Shown here one piece after another: positions 12,871 through 27,264 of a stretch of DNA of 64,000 nucleotides. The number at the start of each line of letters is the position of its first letter. The first letter of the stretch is position 1. The translations under genes were made by a program, and so were the position numbers. Below the pieces are notes generated by a model. It worked only from the letters and a program-made list of their open reading frames with translations, had not been told where the DNA came from and ran no database searches. The DNA comes from Chaunax sp. Z400. Lineage: Eukaryota > Chordata > Actinopteri > Lophiiformes > Chaunacidae. The DNA lies in contig CM075188.1 in the NCBI GenBank assembly GCA_037577475.1, positions 4,348,001 through 4,412,000 on the forward strand. Reading direction: 5' to 3'.

Positions 12871-13642
12871 TAGATATCCAGATGCTTATGCGAGCAGGTG
12901 ATCAATAGAAATCCTAATGCTAATGTGAGCAGGTGATCCATAGAAATCCAGATGCTGATGCGAGCAAACGATCAATAGAAATCTAGATGCTGAGGTGAGC
13001 AGAGGATCCATTGAAATACAAATGCTGATGTGAGCAGGTGATCAATAGAAATCCAGATGCTAATGTGAGCAGGTGATCCATAGAAATCCAGATGCTGATG
13101 CGAGCAAACGATTAATAGAAATCTAGATAATGATGTGAGCAGATGATCCGTAGAAATTCAAACGCTGATACGAGAAGGCGATCAATAGAAATGCAAATGC
13201 TGATCTGGCATGTGATCCATAAAAATACAAATGCTGATATGAGCGATCGATCAATAGAAATCAAAATGCTGATGTGAGTGAATGATCAATAGAAATCCAG
13301 ATGCTAATGTGAGCAAGTGACCCACAGAAATCCAGCTGCTGATGTGAGCGAACGATCAATAGAATGACAAATGCTGATGTGAGCAGGCGATCCATAGAAA
13401 TCCAGATACTGATGTAAGGGAATGATCAATAGAAATACAAATGCTGATGTGAGCAGGCGATCCATAGAAATCCAGATGCTGATGTGAGCAGGTGATCCAT
13501 AGAATTTGAAATGCTGATCTGAGCAGGTGATCAATAGATATCCAGATGCTGATGCGAGTGAATGATCAATAGAAATCTAGATGCTGTGGTGAGCAGAAGA
13601 TCCATAGAAATACAAATACTGATGTGAGCAGGTGATCAATAG
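12415..13642. repeat. Long-range duplicate of 50155-51382
   Basis: About 1.2 kb at an offset of 37,740 bp. It overlaps the next long-range match: the DNA at 50908-51382 matches both 13168-13642 and 18561-19035. Confidence 0.8.
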
Positions 13643-14373
13643 AAATACAAATGCTGATGTGAGCGAACGATCGATAGAAATACAAATGCTGAGTGAGCGA
13701 ACGATCAATAGAAATACAAATGCTGGTGTGAGCAAACGATCAATAGATATGTAGATGATGATGTGAGCAGGCGATCCATAGAAAAAAAAAACGCTGTTGT
13801 GATTAGTCAATCGATTGAAATAAAAAACGCTGATTTGAGCAGGCGATCTATAGAATTCCAGATGCTGATCCAAGCGGGTGATTCACAGAAATCCAAATAC
13901 TAATGTGAGCAGGTGATCCATAGAAATCCAAATGAAGATGTGAGCGAACGATCAATAGATATCCAGATGCTTATGTGAGCAGGTGATCAATAGAAATCCT
14001 AATGCTAATGTGAGTAGGTGATCCATAGAAATCCAGATGCTGATGCGAGCGAACGATCAATAGAAATCTAGATGCTGAGGTGAGCAGAAGATCCATAGAA
14101 ATACAAATGCTGATGTGAGCAGGTGATCCATAGAACTTGAAATGCTGATCCGAGCCGGTGATCAATAGATAACCAGATGCTAATGTGAGAAGGCGATCGA
14201 CAGAAATAAGAAACGCTGATCTGAGGTGCTCCATAAAAATACAAATGCTGAGTTGAGCAGAAGATCCATAGAAATACAAATGCTGATCTGAGCAGGCGAT
14301 CAATAGAAATACAAATGCTGATCTGAAAATGTGATCCACAGAAATACAAATGCTGATGTGAGTGAACGATCAA
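13620..14373. repeat. Eight-copy A-rich module, copy 4
   Basis: Same marker order, but joined on its left to a different monomer series (TGCTGTGGTGAGC), so its left junction is recombinant. It shares the 3-bp deletion with the 2090 copy (CTGAGGTGCTCC near 14220). Confidence 0.75.
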
Positions 14374-14999
14374 TAGATATCCAGATGCTTATGCGAGCAG
14401 GTGATCAATAGAAATCCTAATGCTAATGTGAGCAGGTGATCCATAGAAATCCAGATGCTGATGCGAGCAAACGATCAATAGAAATCTAGATGCTGAGGTG
14501 AGCAGAGGATCCATTGAAATACAAATGCTGATGTGAGCAGGTGATCAATAGAAATACAAATGCTGATCTGAACATGTGATCATAGAAATACAAATGCTGA
14601 TGTGAGCGAACGATCAATAGAAATCAAAATGCTGTTGTGAGCAAATGATCAATAGAAATCCAGATGCTAATGTGAGCAGGTAATCCACAGAAATCCAGCT
14701 GCTGATGTGAGCGAACGATCAATAGAAAGACAAATGCTGATGTGAGCAGGCGATCCATAGAAATCCAGATACTGATGTAAGGGAATGATCAATAGAAATA
14801 CAAAAGCTGATGTGAGCAGGTGATCCATAGAACTCGAAATGCTGATCTGAGCAGGTGATCAATAGATATCCAGATGCTAATGTGAGAAGGCGATCGATAG
14901 AAATAAGAAACGCTGATCTGAGAAGGTGATCCATAGAAATCCAGATGCTGATCGGAGCAGGCGATCCATAGATATAAAAATGCTGATGTGAGCTAACGA

Positions 15000-15511
15000 T
15001 TAATAGAAAACCAGATGCTGATGTGAGCAGGTGATCAATAGAAATACAAATGCTGATGTGAGCGAACGATCGATAGAAATACAAATGCTGAGTGAGCGAA
15101 CGATCAATAGAAATACAAATGCTGGTGTGAGCAAACGATCAATAGATATGTAGATGATGATGTGAGCAGGCGATCCATAGAAAAAAAAAACGCTGTTGTG
15201 ATTAGTCAATCGATTGAAATAAAAAACGCTGATTTGAGCAGGCGATCTATAGAATTCCAGATGCTGATCCAAGCAGGTGATTCACAGAAATCCAAATACT
15301 AATGTGAGCAGGTGATCCATACAAATCCAAATGAAGATGTGAGCGAACGATCAATAGATATCCAGATGCTTATGTGAGCAGGTGATCAATAGAAATCCTA
15401 ATGCTAATGTGAGTAGGTGATCCATAGAAATCCAGATGCTGATGCGAGCGAACGATCAATAGAAATCTAGATGCTGAGGTGAGCAGAAGATCCATAGAAA
15501 TACAAATGCTG
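15000..15511. repeat. Eight-copy A-rich module, copy 5 (truncated right)
   Basis: Lies 2,905 bp (83 monomers) after the 12095 copy. It is cut at about 15511, where it switches into the 4,972-bp duplicated block. Confidence 0.75.
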
Positions 15512-15515
15512 ATGA

Positions 15516-17587
15516 GAGCAGATCCATATAACTTGAAATGCTGATCTGAGCAGATGATCAATAGATATCCATATGCTAATGTGAGAAGGCGATCGATAGA
15601 AATAAGAAACGCTGATCAGAGCAGGCGATCCATAGAAATCTAGATGCTGAGGTGAGCAGAAGATCCATAGAAATACAAATGCTGATGTGAGCAGGTGATC
15701 CATAGAACTTGAAATGCTGATCTGCGCCGGTGATCAATAGATATCCAGATGCTAATGTGAGAAGGCGATCGATAGAAATAAGAAACGCTGATCTGAGAAG
15801 GTGATCCATAGAAATACAAATGCTGAGTTTAGCAGAAGATCCATAGAAATACAAATGGTGATCTGAGCAGGCGATCAATAGAAATACAAATGCTGATCTG
15901 AAAATATGATCCATAGAAATACAAATGCTGAGTGAGCGAACGATCGATAGAATACAAATGCTGATGTGAGCGAACGATCAATAGATATCCAGATGCTGAT
16001 GTGAGCAGGCGATCCATATAAAAAAAAACGCTGTTGTGATTAGGCAATCGATTGAAATAAAAAACGCTGATCTGAGCAGGCGATCAATAGAATTCCAGAT
16101 GCTGATCCGAGCAGGTGATTCACAGAAATCCAAATGCTAATGTGAGCAGGTGATCCATAGAAATCCAAATGAAGATGTGAGAGAGCGATCAATAGATATC
16201 CAGATGCATATGTGAGCAGGTGATCAATAGAAATCCTACTGCTAATATGAGCAGGTGATCCACAGAAATCCAGATGCTGATGCGAGCAAACGATCAATAG
16301 AATTCTAGATGCTGAGGTGAGCAGAAGATCGATTGAAATACAAATGCTGATCTGAGCAGGCGATGAATAGAAATACAAATGCTGATCTGAAAATGTGATT
16401 CACAGAAATCCAGATGCTAATCTGGACATGTGATCCATAAAAACACAAATGCTGATGTGAGCGAACGATCAATAGAAATCAAAATGCTGATGTGAGCGAA
16501 CGATCAATAGAAATCCAGATACTGATGTAAGGGAATGATCAATAGAAATACAAATGCTGATGTGAGCGAACGATCAATAGAAATAGAAATGCTGATGTGA
16601 ACGAACGATCAATAGATATCCAGATGCTGATGTGAGCAGGCGATCCATATAAAAAAAAAACGCTGTTGTGATTAGGCAATCGATTGAAATAAAAAACGCT
16701 GATCCGAGCAGACGATCTTTAGAATTCCAGATGCTGATCCGAGCAGGTGATTCACAGAAATCCAAATGAAGATGTGAGCGAACGATCAATAGATATCCAG
16801 ATGCTTATGTGAGCAGGTGATCCATAGAAATCCAGATACTGATGTAAGGGAATGATCAATAGAAATACAAAAGCTGATGTGAGCAGGTGATCCATAGAAC
16901 TCGAAATGCTGATCTGAGCAGGTGATCAATAGATATCCAGATGCTAATGTGAGAAGGCGATCGATAGAAATAAGAAACGCTGATCTGAGAAGGTGATCCA
17001 TAGAAATCCAGATGCTGATCGGAGCAGGCGATCCATAGATATAAAAATGCTGATGTGAGCTAACGATTAATAGAAAACCAGATGCTGATGTGAGCAGGTG
17101 ATCAATAGAAATACAAATGCTGATGTGAGCGAACGATCGATAGAAATACAAATGCTGAGTGAGCGAACGATCAATAGAAATACAAATGCTGGTGTGAGCA
17201 AACGATCAATAGATATGTAGATGATGATGTGAGCAGGCGATCCATAGAAAAAAAAAACGCTGTTGTGATTAGTCAATCGATTGAAATAAAAAACGCTGAT
17301 TTGAGCAGGCGATCTATAGAATTCCAGATGCTGATCCAAGCAGGTGATTCACAGAAATCCAAATACTAATGTGAGCAGGTGATCCATAGAAATCCAAATG
17401 AAGATGTGAGCGAACGATCAATAGATATCCAGATGCTTATGTGAGCAGGTGATCAATAGAAATCCTAATGCTAATGTGAGTAGGTGATCCATAGAAATCC
17501 AGATGCTGATGCGAGCGAACGATCAATAGAAATCTAGATGCTGAGGTGAGCAGAAGATCCATAGAAATACAAATGCTGATGTGAGCA
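15516..17587. repeat. 4,972-bp-offset block, copy 2
   Basis: Second copy of 10544-12615. It is fused on the left to the truncated 15000 module and on the right to the 561-bp duplicate. Confidence 0.8.
17027..17587. repeat. 561-bp tandem unit, copy 1
   Basis: Left half of a 561-bp tandem duplication (16 monomers plus 1 bp) containing the eight-copy A-rich module (module start 17067). GATCCATAGATATAAAAATG occurs at 17032 and again 561 bp later. Confidence 0.85.
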
Positions 17588-18148
17588 GGCGATCCATAGA
17601 TATAAAAATGCTGATGTGAGCTAACGATTAATAGAAAACCAGATGCTGATGTGAGCAGGTGATCAATAGAAATACAAATGCTGATGTGAGCGAACGATCG
17701 ATAGAAATACAAATGCTGAGTGAGCGAACGATCAATAGAAATACAAATGCTGGTGTGAGCAAACGATCAATAGATATGTAGATGATGATGTGAGCAGGCG
17801 ATCCATAGAAAAAAAAAACGCTGTTGTGATTAGTCAATCGATTGAAATAAAAAACGCTGATTTGAGCAGGCGATCTATAGAATTCCAGATGCTGATCCAA
17901 GCAGGTGATTCACAGAAATCCAAATACTAATGTGAGCAGGTGATCCATAGAAATCCAAATGAAGATGTGAGCGAACGATCAATAGATATCCAGATGCTTA
18001 TGTGAGCAGGTGATCAATAGAAATCCTAATGCTAATGTGAGTAGGTGATCCATAGAAATCCAGATGCTGATGCGAGCGAACGATCAATAGAAATCTAGAT
18101 GCTGAGGTGAGCAGAAGATCCATAGAAATACAAATGCTGATGTGAGCA
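17588..18148. repeat. 561-bp tandem unit, copy 2
   Basis: Right half of the tandem pair. Its A-rich module starts at 17628 and continues to about 18403. The region from 17588 recurs at about 58481 at an offset of 40,893 bp. The 561-bp insertion explains why the offset to the 12 kb copy changes from 4,972 to 5,533 bp. Confidence 0.85.
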
Positions 18149-18560
18149 GGTGATCCATAGAACTTGAAATGCTGATCCGAGCCGGTGATCAATAGATAAC
18201 CAGATGCTAATGTGAGAAGGCGATCGACAGAAATAAGAAACGCTGATCTGAGAAGGTGATCCATAAAAATACAAATGCTGAGTTGAGCAGAAGATCCATA
18301 GAAATACAAATGCTGATCTGAGCAGGCGATCAATAGAAATACAAATGCTGATCTGAAAATGTGATCCACAGAAATACAAATGCTGATGTGAGCGAACGAT
18401 CAATAGATATCCAGATGCTTATGCGAGCAGGTGATCAATAGAAATCCTAATGCTAATGTGAGCAGGTGATCCATAGAAATCCAGATGCTGATGCGAGCAA
18501 ACGATCAATAGAAATCTAGATGCTGAGGTGAGCAGAGGATCCATTGAAATACAAATGCTG

Positions 18561-20880
18561 ATACGAGAAGGCGATCAATAGAAATGCAAATGCTGATCTG
18601 GCATGTGATCCATAAAAATACAAATGCTGATATGAGCGATCGATCAATAGAAATCAAAATGCTGATGTGAGTGAATGATCAATAGAAATCCAGATGCTAA
18701 TGTGAGCAAGTGACCCACAGAAATCCAGCTGCTGATGTGAGCGAACGATCAATAGAATGACAAATGCTGATGTGAGCAGGCGATCCATAGAAATCCAGAT
18801 ACTGATGTAAGGGAATGATCAATAGAAATACAAATGCTGATGTGAGCAGGCGATCCATAGAAATCCAGATGCTGATGTGAGCAGGTGATCCATAGAATTT
18901 GAAATGCTGATCTGAGCAGGTGATCAATAGATATCCAGATGCTGATGCGAGTGAATGATCAATAGAAATCTAGATGCTGTGGTGAGCAGAAGATCCATAG
19001 AAATACAAATACTGATGTGAGCAGGTGATCCATAGAACTTGAAATGCTGATGTGAGCAGGTGATCCATAGAACTTGAAATGCTGATCTGAGCCGGTGATC
19101 AATAGATATCCAGATGCTAATGTGAGAAGGCGATCAATAGAAATACAAATGCTGATGTGAGCAGGCGATCCATAGAAATCCAGATGCTGATCGGAGCAGG
19201 CGATCCATAGAAATACAAATGCTGATGTGAACAGGTGATCAATAGAAATCCAAATGAAGATGTAAGCGAACGATCAATAGATATCCAGATGCATATGTGA
19301 GCGAGTAATCAATAGAAATCCTACTGCTAATGTGAACAGGTGATCAATAGAAATCCAAATGAAGATGTGAGCGAACGATCAATAGATATCCAGATGCATA
19401 TGTGAGCAGGTGATCCATAGAATCCAGATGCTGATGCGAGCAAACGATCAATAGAAATCTAGATGCTGAGGTGAGCAGAAGATCCATTGAAATACAAATG
19501 CTGATCTGAGCAGGCGATCAATAGAAATACAAATGCTGATCTGAAAATGTGATCCACAGAAATCCAAATGCTGATGTGAGCGAACGATCAATAGAAATAC
19601 AAATGCTGAGTGAGCGAACGATCGATAGAAATACAAATGCTGCTGTGAGCGAACGATCATTAGATATCCAGATGCTTATGTGAGCAGGTGATCAATAGAA
19701 ATCCTAATGCTAATGTGAGCAGGTGATCCATAGAAATCCAGATGCTGATGCGAGCAAACGATCGATAGAAATCTAGATGCTGATGTGAACATGTGATCCA
19801 TAAAAATCCAGATGTTAATGTGAGCAGGTGATCCATAGAAATACAAATGCTGATACGAGCCAACAATCAATAGAAATACAAATGCTGAGGGAGCGAACGA
19901 TCGATAGAAATACAAATGCTGATGTGAGCGAACGATCAATAGATATCCAGATGCTGATGTGAGCAGGCGATCCATAGAAGAAAAAAAAAGCTGTTGTGAT
20001 TAGGCAATCGATTGAAATAAAATACGCTGATCTGAGCAGGCGATCAATAGAATTCCAGATGCTGATCCGAGCAGGTGATTCACAGAAATCCAAATGCTAA
20101 TGTGAGCAGGTGATCCATAGAAATCCAAATGAAGATGTGAGCGAACGATCAATAGATATCCAGATGCTTATGTGAGCAGGTGATCAATAGAAATCCTAAT
20201 GCTAATGTGAGCAGGTGATCCATAGAAATCCAGATGCTGATGCGAGCAAACGATCAATAGAAATCTAGATGCTGATCTGAGCAGGCGATCAATAGAAATA
20301 CAAATGCTGATCTGAAAATGTGATCCATAGAAATACAAATGCTGATGTGAGCAAACGATCAATAGAAATACAAATGCTGAGTGAGCGAACGATCGATAGA
20401 ATACAAATGCTGATGTGAGCGAACGATCAATAGATATCCAGATGCTGATGTGAGCAGGCGATCCATACAAAAAAAAAGGCTGTTGTGATTAGGCTATCGA
20501 TTGAAAAGAAAAAAGGCTGATCTGAGGAGGCGATCTATAGAATTCCAGATGCTGATTCGAGCAGGTGATTCACAGAAATCCAAATGAAGATGTGAGCGAA
20601 CGATCAATAGATATCCAGATGCTTATGTGAGCAGATGATCCGTAGAAATACAAACGCTGATTAGAGCAGGCGATAAATAGAAATACAAATGCTGATCTGG
20701 ACATGTGATCCATACAAATACAAATGCTGATATGAGCGAACGATCAATAGAAATCAAAATGCTGATGTGAGTGAATGATCAATAGAAATCCAGATGCTAA
20801 TGTGAGCAGGGTACCCACAGAAATCCAGCTGCTGATGTGAGCGAACGATCAATAGAAATACAAATGCTGATGTGAGCAGG
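18561..20880. repeat. Long-range duplicate of 50908-53227
   Basis: About 2.3 kb matching at an offset of 32,347 bp. The only difference I noticed is GCGATAAATAG (20671) against GCGATCAATAG (53018). The match ends where GCAGGCGATCC (20876) meets GCAGGCAATCC (53223). Confidence 0.8.
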
Positions 20881-22127
20881 CGATCCATAGAAATCCAGAT
20901 ACTGATGTAAGGGAATGATCAATAGAAATACAAATGCTGATGTGAGCAGGCGATCCATAGAAATCCAGATGCTGATGTGAGCAGGTGATCCATAGAACTT
21001 GAAATGCTGATCTGAGCAGGTGATCAATAGATATCCAGATGCTAATGTGAGAAGGCAATCGATAGAAATAAGAAACGCTGATCTGAGAAGGTGATCCATA
21101 GAAATACAAATTCTGATGTGAACAGGTGATCCATAGAAATCCTGATGCTGATGCGAGCAAACGATCAATAGAAATCTAGATGCTGAGGTGAGCAGAAGAT
21201 CCATTGAAATACAATTGCTGATGTGAACATGTGATCAATAGAAATCCAGATGCTAATGTGAGCAGGTGATCCACAGAAATCCAGATGCTGATGCGAGCAA
21301 ACGATCAATAGAAATCTAGATGCTGATGTGAGCAGATGATCCGTAGAAATACAAACGCTGATTAGAGCAGGCAATCAATAGAAATACAAATGCTGATCTG
21401 GACATGTGATCCATACAAATACAAATGCTGATATGAGCGAACGATCAATAGAAATCAAAATGCTGATGTGAGTGAATGATCAATAGAAATCCAGATGCTA
21501 ATGTGAACAGGGTACCCACAGAAATCCAGCTGCTGATGTGAGCGAACGATCAATAGAAATACAAATGCTGATGTGAGCAGGCAATCCATAGAAATCCAGA
21601 TACTGATGTAAGGGAATGATCAATAGAAATACAAACGCTGATCTGAGAAGGTGATCCATAGAAATACAAATTCTGATGTGAACAGTTGATCAATAGAAAT
21701 CCAGATGCTGATGTGAGCAGATTATCCGTAGAAATCCAGATGCTGATGTGAGCAGATGATCCGTAGAAATCCAGATGCTGATGTGAGCAGGTGATCCATA
21801 TAACTTGAAATGCTGATCTGAGCAGATGATCAATAGATATCCATATGCTAATGTGAGAAGGCGATCGATAGAAATAAGAAACGCTGATCAGAGCAGGCGA
21901 TCCATAGAAATCTAGATGCTGATGTGAGCAGGTGATCCATAGAACTTGAAATGCTGATCTGCGCCGGTGATCAATAGATATCCAGATGCTAATGTGAGAA
22001 GGCGATCGATAGAAATAAGAAACGCTGATTAGAGCAGGCAATCAATAGAAATACAAATGCTGATCTGGACATGTGATCCATACAAATACAAATGCTGATA
22101 TGAGCGAACGATCAATAGAAATCAAAA

Positions 22128-23599
22128 TGCTGATGTGAGTGAATGATCAATAGAAATCCAGATGCTAATGTGAGCAGGGTACCCACAGAAATCCAGCTGC
22201 TGATGTGAGCGAACGATCAATAGAAATACAAATGCTGATGTGAGCAGGCAATCCATAGAAATCCAGATACTGATGTAAGGGAATGATCAATAGAAATACA
22301 AATGCTGATGTGAGCAGGCGATCCATAGAAATCCAGATACTGATGTAAGGGAATGATCAATAGAAATACAAACGCTGATCTGAGAAGGTGATCCATAGAA
22401 ATACAAATTCTGATGTGAACAGTTGATCAATAGAAATCCAGATGCTGATGTGAGCAGATTATCCGTAGAAATCCAGATGCTGATGTGAGCAGATGATCCG
22501 TAGAAATCCAGATGCTGATGTGAGCAGGTGATCCATATAACTTGAAATGCTGATCTGAGCAGATGATCAATAGATATCCATATGCTAATGTGAGAAGGCG
22601 ATCGATAGAAATAAGAAACGCTGATCAGAGCAGGCGATCCATAGAAATCTAGATGCTGAGGTGAGCAGAAGATCCATAGAAATACAAATGCTGATGTGAG
22701 CAGGTGATCCATAGAACTTGAAATGCTGATCTGCGCCGGTGATCAATAGATATCCAGATGCTAATGTGAGAAGGCGATCGATAGAAATAAGAAACGCTGA
22801 TCTGAGAAGGTGATCCATAGAAATACAAATGCTGAGTTTAGCAGAAGATCCATAGAAATACAAATGGTGATCTGAGCAGGCGATCAATAGAAATACAAAT
22901 GCTGATCTGAAAATATGTTCCATAGAAATACAAATGCTGAGTGAGCGAACGATCGATAGAATACAAATGCTGATGTGAGCGAACGATCAATAGATATCCA
23001 GATGCTGATGTGAGCAGGCGATCCATATAAAAAAAAAACGCTGTTGTGATTAGGCAATCGATTGAAATAAAAAACGCTGATCTGAGCAGGCGATCAATAG
23101 AATTCCAGATGCTGATCCGAGCAGGTGATTCACAGAAATCCAAAAATGCTAATGTGAGCAGGTGATCCATAGAAATCCAAATGAAGATGTGAGCGAACGA
23201 TCAATAGATATCCAGATGCTTATGTGAGCAGGTGATCAATAGAAATCCTAATGCTAATGTGAGCAGGTGATCCATAGAAATCCAGATGCTGATGCGAGCA
23301 AACGATCAATAGAAATCTAGATGCTGAGGTGAGCAGAAGACCCATTGAAATACAAATGGTGATGTGAACATGTGATCCATAGAAATCCAGATGCTGATTC
23401 GAGCGAACAATCAATAGAAATAAAAATGCTGATCTGAGCAGGCGATCAATAGAAATACAAATGCTGATCTGAAAATGTGATCCATAGAAATACAAATGCT
23501 GATGTGAGCAAACGACCAATAGAAATACAAATGCTGAGTGAGCGAACGATCGATAGAATACAAATGCTGATGTGAGCGAACGATCAATAGATATCCAGA
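22128..23599. repeat. 1,472-bp higher-order unit, copy 1
   Basis: A unit of 42 monomers plus 2 bp. It starts at GTGAGTGAATGATCAATAG, contains a GGGTACCC marker, a run of GATCCGTAG monomers, an A-rich module near 23040, and a TCCAAAAATGC monomer near 23140 with extra A. It repeats directly at 23600. Confidence 0.85.
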
Positions 23600-24740
23600 T
23601 GCTGATGTGAGTGAATGATCAATAGAAATCCAGATGCTAATGTGAGCAGGGTACCCACAGAAATCCAGCTGCTGATGTGAGCGAACGATCAATAGAAATA
23701 CAAATGCTGATGTGAGCAGGCAATCCATAGAAATCCAGATACTGATGTAAGGGAATGATCAATAGAAATACAAATGCTGATGTGAGCAGGCGATCCATAG
23801 AAATCCAGATACTGATGTAAGGGAATGATCAATAGAAATACAAACGCTGATCTGAGAAGGTGATCCATAGAAATACAAATTCTGATGTGAACAGTTGATC
23901 AATAGAAATCCAGATGCTGATGTGAGCAGATTATCCGTAGAAATCCAGATGCTGATGTGAGCAGATGATCCGTAGAAATCCAGATGCTGATGTGAGCAGG
24001 TGATCCATATAACTTGAAATGCTGATCTGAGCAGATGATCAATAGATATCCATATGCTAATGTGAGAAGGCGATCGATAGAAATAAGAAACGCTGATCAG
24101 AGCAGGCGATCCATAGAAATCTAGATGCTGAGGTGAGCAGAAGATCCATAGAAATACAAATGCTGATGTGAGCAGGTGATCCATAGAACTTGAAATGCTG
24201 ATCTGCGCCGGTGATCAATAGATATCCAGATGCTAATGTGAGAAGGCGATCGATAGAAATAAGAAACGCTGATCTGAGAAGGTGATCCATAGAAATACAA
24301 ATGCTGAGTTTAGCAGAAGATCCATAGAAATACAAATGGTGATCTGAGCAGGCGATCAATAGAAATACAAATGCTGATCTGAAAATATGTTCCATAGAAA
24401 TACAAATGCTGAGTGAGCGAACGATCGATAGAATACAAATGCTGATGTGAGCGAACGATCAATAGATATCCAGATGCTGATGTGAGCAGGCGATCCATAT
24501 AAAAAAAAACCGCTGTTGTGATTAGGCAATCGATTGAAATAAAAAACGCTGATCTGAGCAGGCGATCAATAGAATTCCAGATGCTGATCCGAGCAGGTGA
24601 TTCACAGAAATCCAAAAATGCTAATGTGAGCAGGTGATCCATAGAAATCCAAATGAAGATGTGAGCGAACGATCAATAGATATCCAGATGCTTATGTGAG
24701 CAGGTGATCAATAGAAATCCTAATGCTAATGTGAGCAGGT
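23600..24740. repeat. 1,472-bp higher-order unit, copy 2 (partial)
   Basis: In register with copy 1 up to about 24740, then replaced by the macro-unit left flank (GATCCACAG series). One A in the A-tract is changed to C (AAAACCGCTG near 24508). Confidence 0.8.
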
Positions 24741-25720
24741 GATCCACAGAAATCCAGATGCTGATGCGAGCAAACGATCAATAGAAATCTAGATGCTGAG
24801 GTGAGCAGAAGATCCATTGAAATACAAATGCTGATGTGAACATGTGATCAATAGAAATCCAGATGCTAATGTGAGCAGGTGATCCACAGAAATCCAGATG
24901 CTGATGCGAGCAAACGATCAATAGAAATCTAGATGCTGATGTGAGCAGATGATCCGTAGAAATACAAACGCTGATTAGAGCAGGCGATCAATAGAAATAC
25001 AAATGCTGATCTGGACATGTGATCCACACGAATACAAATGCTGATGCGAGCAAACGATCAACAGAAATCTAGATGCTGATGTGAGCAGATGATCCGTAGA
25101 AATACAAATGCTGATACGAGCCAACAATCAATAGAAATACAAATGCTGATACGAGCAGGCAATCAATAGAAATACAAATGCTGATCTGAACATGTGATCA
25201 TAGAAATACAAATGCTGATGTGAGCGAACGATCAATAGAAATCAAAATGCTGTTGTGAGCAAATGATCAATAGAAAGCCAGATGCTAATGTAAGCAGGTA
25301 ATCCACAGAAATCCACCTGCTGATGTGAGCGAACGATCAATAGAAAGACAAATGCTGATGTGAGCAGGTGATCCATAGAACTTGAAATGCTGATCTGAGC
25401 AGGTGATCAATAGATATCCAGATGCTAATGTGAGAAGGCGATCGATAGAAATAAGAAACGCTGATCTGAGAAGTTGATCCATAGAAATACAAATGCTGAT
25501 GTGAACAGGGGATCCATAGAAATCCAGATGCAAATCGGAGCAGGCGATCCATAGATATAAAAATGCTGATGTGAGCTAACGATTAATAGAAAACCAGATG
25601 CTGATGTGAGCGGGTGATCAATAGAAATACAAATACTGATGTGAGCGAACGATCAATAGAAATACAAATGCTGGTGTGAGCAAACGATCAATAGATATCT
25701 AGATGCTGATGAGAGCAGGC

Positions 25721-25810
25721 AATCCATAGAAGAAAAAAAAACGATGTTGTGATTAGGCAATTGATTGAAATAAAAAACGCTGATCTGAGCAGGCGATCTA
25801 TAGAATTCCA
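25721..25810. repeat. A-rich module, subfamily 3 (representative)
   Basis: AATCCATAGAAG, an A-tract and CGATGTTGTGATTAGG (CGATG for CGCTG). Seven copies mark the macro-unit left flank, near 25741, 31729, 36984, 38701, 43392, 50029 and 63350. The palindrome is CAATTGATTG in the first two, CAATTGCTTG in the next two, and CAATCGATTG in the last three. Confidence 0.8.
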
Positions 25811-26865
25811 GATGCTGATCCAAGCAGGTGATTCACAGAAATCCAAATACTAATGTGAGCAGGTGATCCATAGAAATCCAAATGAAGATGTGAGAGAGCG
25901 ATCAATAGATATCCAGATGCATATGTGAGCAGGTGATCAATAGAAATCCTACTGCTAATATGAGCAGGTGATCCACAGAAATCCAGATGCTGATGCGAGC
26001 AAACGATCAATAGAATTCTAGATGCTGAGGTGAGCAGAAGATCGATTGAAATACAAATGCTGATCTGAGCAGGCGATGAATAGAAATACAAATGCTGATC
26101 TGAAAATGTGATTCACAGAAATCCAGATGCTAATCTGGACATGTGATCCATAAAAACACAAATGCTGATGTGAGCGAACGATCAATAGAAATCAAAATGC
26201 TGATGTGAGCGAACGATCAATAGAAATCCAGATACTGATGTAAGGGAATGATCAATAGAAATACAAATGCTGATGTGAGCGAACGATCAATAGAAATACA
26301 AATGCTGATGTGAACGAACGATCAATAGATATCCAGATGCTGATGTGAGCAGGCGATCCATATAAAAAAAACGCTGTTGTGATTAGGCAATCGATTGAAA
26401 TAAAAAACGCTGATCCGAGCAGGCGATCTTTAGAATTCCAGATGCTGATCCGAGCAGGTGATTCACAGAAATCCAAATGAAGATGTGAGCGAACGATCAA
26501 TAGATATCCAGATGCTTATGTGAGCAGGTGATCAATAGAAATCCATATGCTAATGTGAGCAGGTGATCCATAGAAATCCAGATGCTGATGCGAGTGAACG
26601 ATCAATAGAAATCTAGATGCTGAGGTGAGCAGAAGATCCATAGAAATACAAATGCTGATGTGAGCAGGTGATCCATAGAACTTGAAATGCTGATCTGAGC
26701 CGGTGATCAATAGATATCCAGATGCTAATGTGAGAAGGCGATCGATAGAAATAAGAAACGCTGATCTGAGAAGGTAAGCCATAAAAATACAAATGCTGAT
26801 GTGAGCGAACGATCAATAGAAATCAAGATGCTGATGTGAGCGAACAATCAATAGAAATCCAGATA

Positions 26866-26972
26866 ATGATGTGAGCGAACAATCCATAGAAATACAAATG
26901 CTGTTGCGAGAGATCCATAAAAGTAGAGACTGAGCGATCCATTGAAATACATTTGCTGCAGCTAGCGAGCAA
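26866..26972. repeat. Degenerate left-edge monomers of spacer 1
   Basis: Monomers decay towards the spacer. One shows TGATGTGAGCGAACAATCC, the next only GTTGCGAGAGATCC, then GACTGAGCGATCC and GAAATACATTTGCTGC, after which the pattern fades. The same degenerate series precedes spacers 2, 3 and 4 (about 32854, 39824, 44447). Gradual decay at an array edge is typical of old satellite borders, and contrasts with the clean break expected at a fresh insertion. Confidence 0.75.
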
Positions 26973-27264
26973 GCAATACACAGAAAAACAGCAGAAAACT
27001 GTGTTGTTGTGACTCTAAGCTAGCATACACACATACAGTATACTACGTTAGTACCCACTGTGTCCTGGACCCTGGTGCCCTTGTTACAACTTCTGTAGCG
27101 AGCCATCACTCCATAGTTTAAGTCTGTTGTGATGTGTCTCTTTGCCTGGAACAGAAAAAAAACTTCTGCTTTGGAAACGAATCTGCTGATTTGTTCATAT
27201 ACATACTGACAGTTGAGTTTTATATGCCTTCTAAATCAAAGTACAATGTGTGAAAGGGTGCGTA

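Larger units (their letters stand above)
1..26972. repeat. 35-bp satellite array, block I
   Basis: Tandem head-to-tail array of a 35-bp monomer; for example GATCCAT recurs at 124 and 159. The two most variable sites are the base after GATC (GATCCAT, GATCAAT or GATCGAT) and GCTGATG versus GCTAATG. The four bases before GATC are usually AGGT, AGGC, GAAC or AAAC. Some monomers carry 1-3 bp indels, such as TGCTGAGTGAGC, which is 2 bp short. Monomer variants recur in fixed orders that form higher-order units, described in separate entries. The stretch contains no gene that I can support. Minus-strand open frames in it are repeat by-products. Confidence 0.97.
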
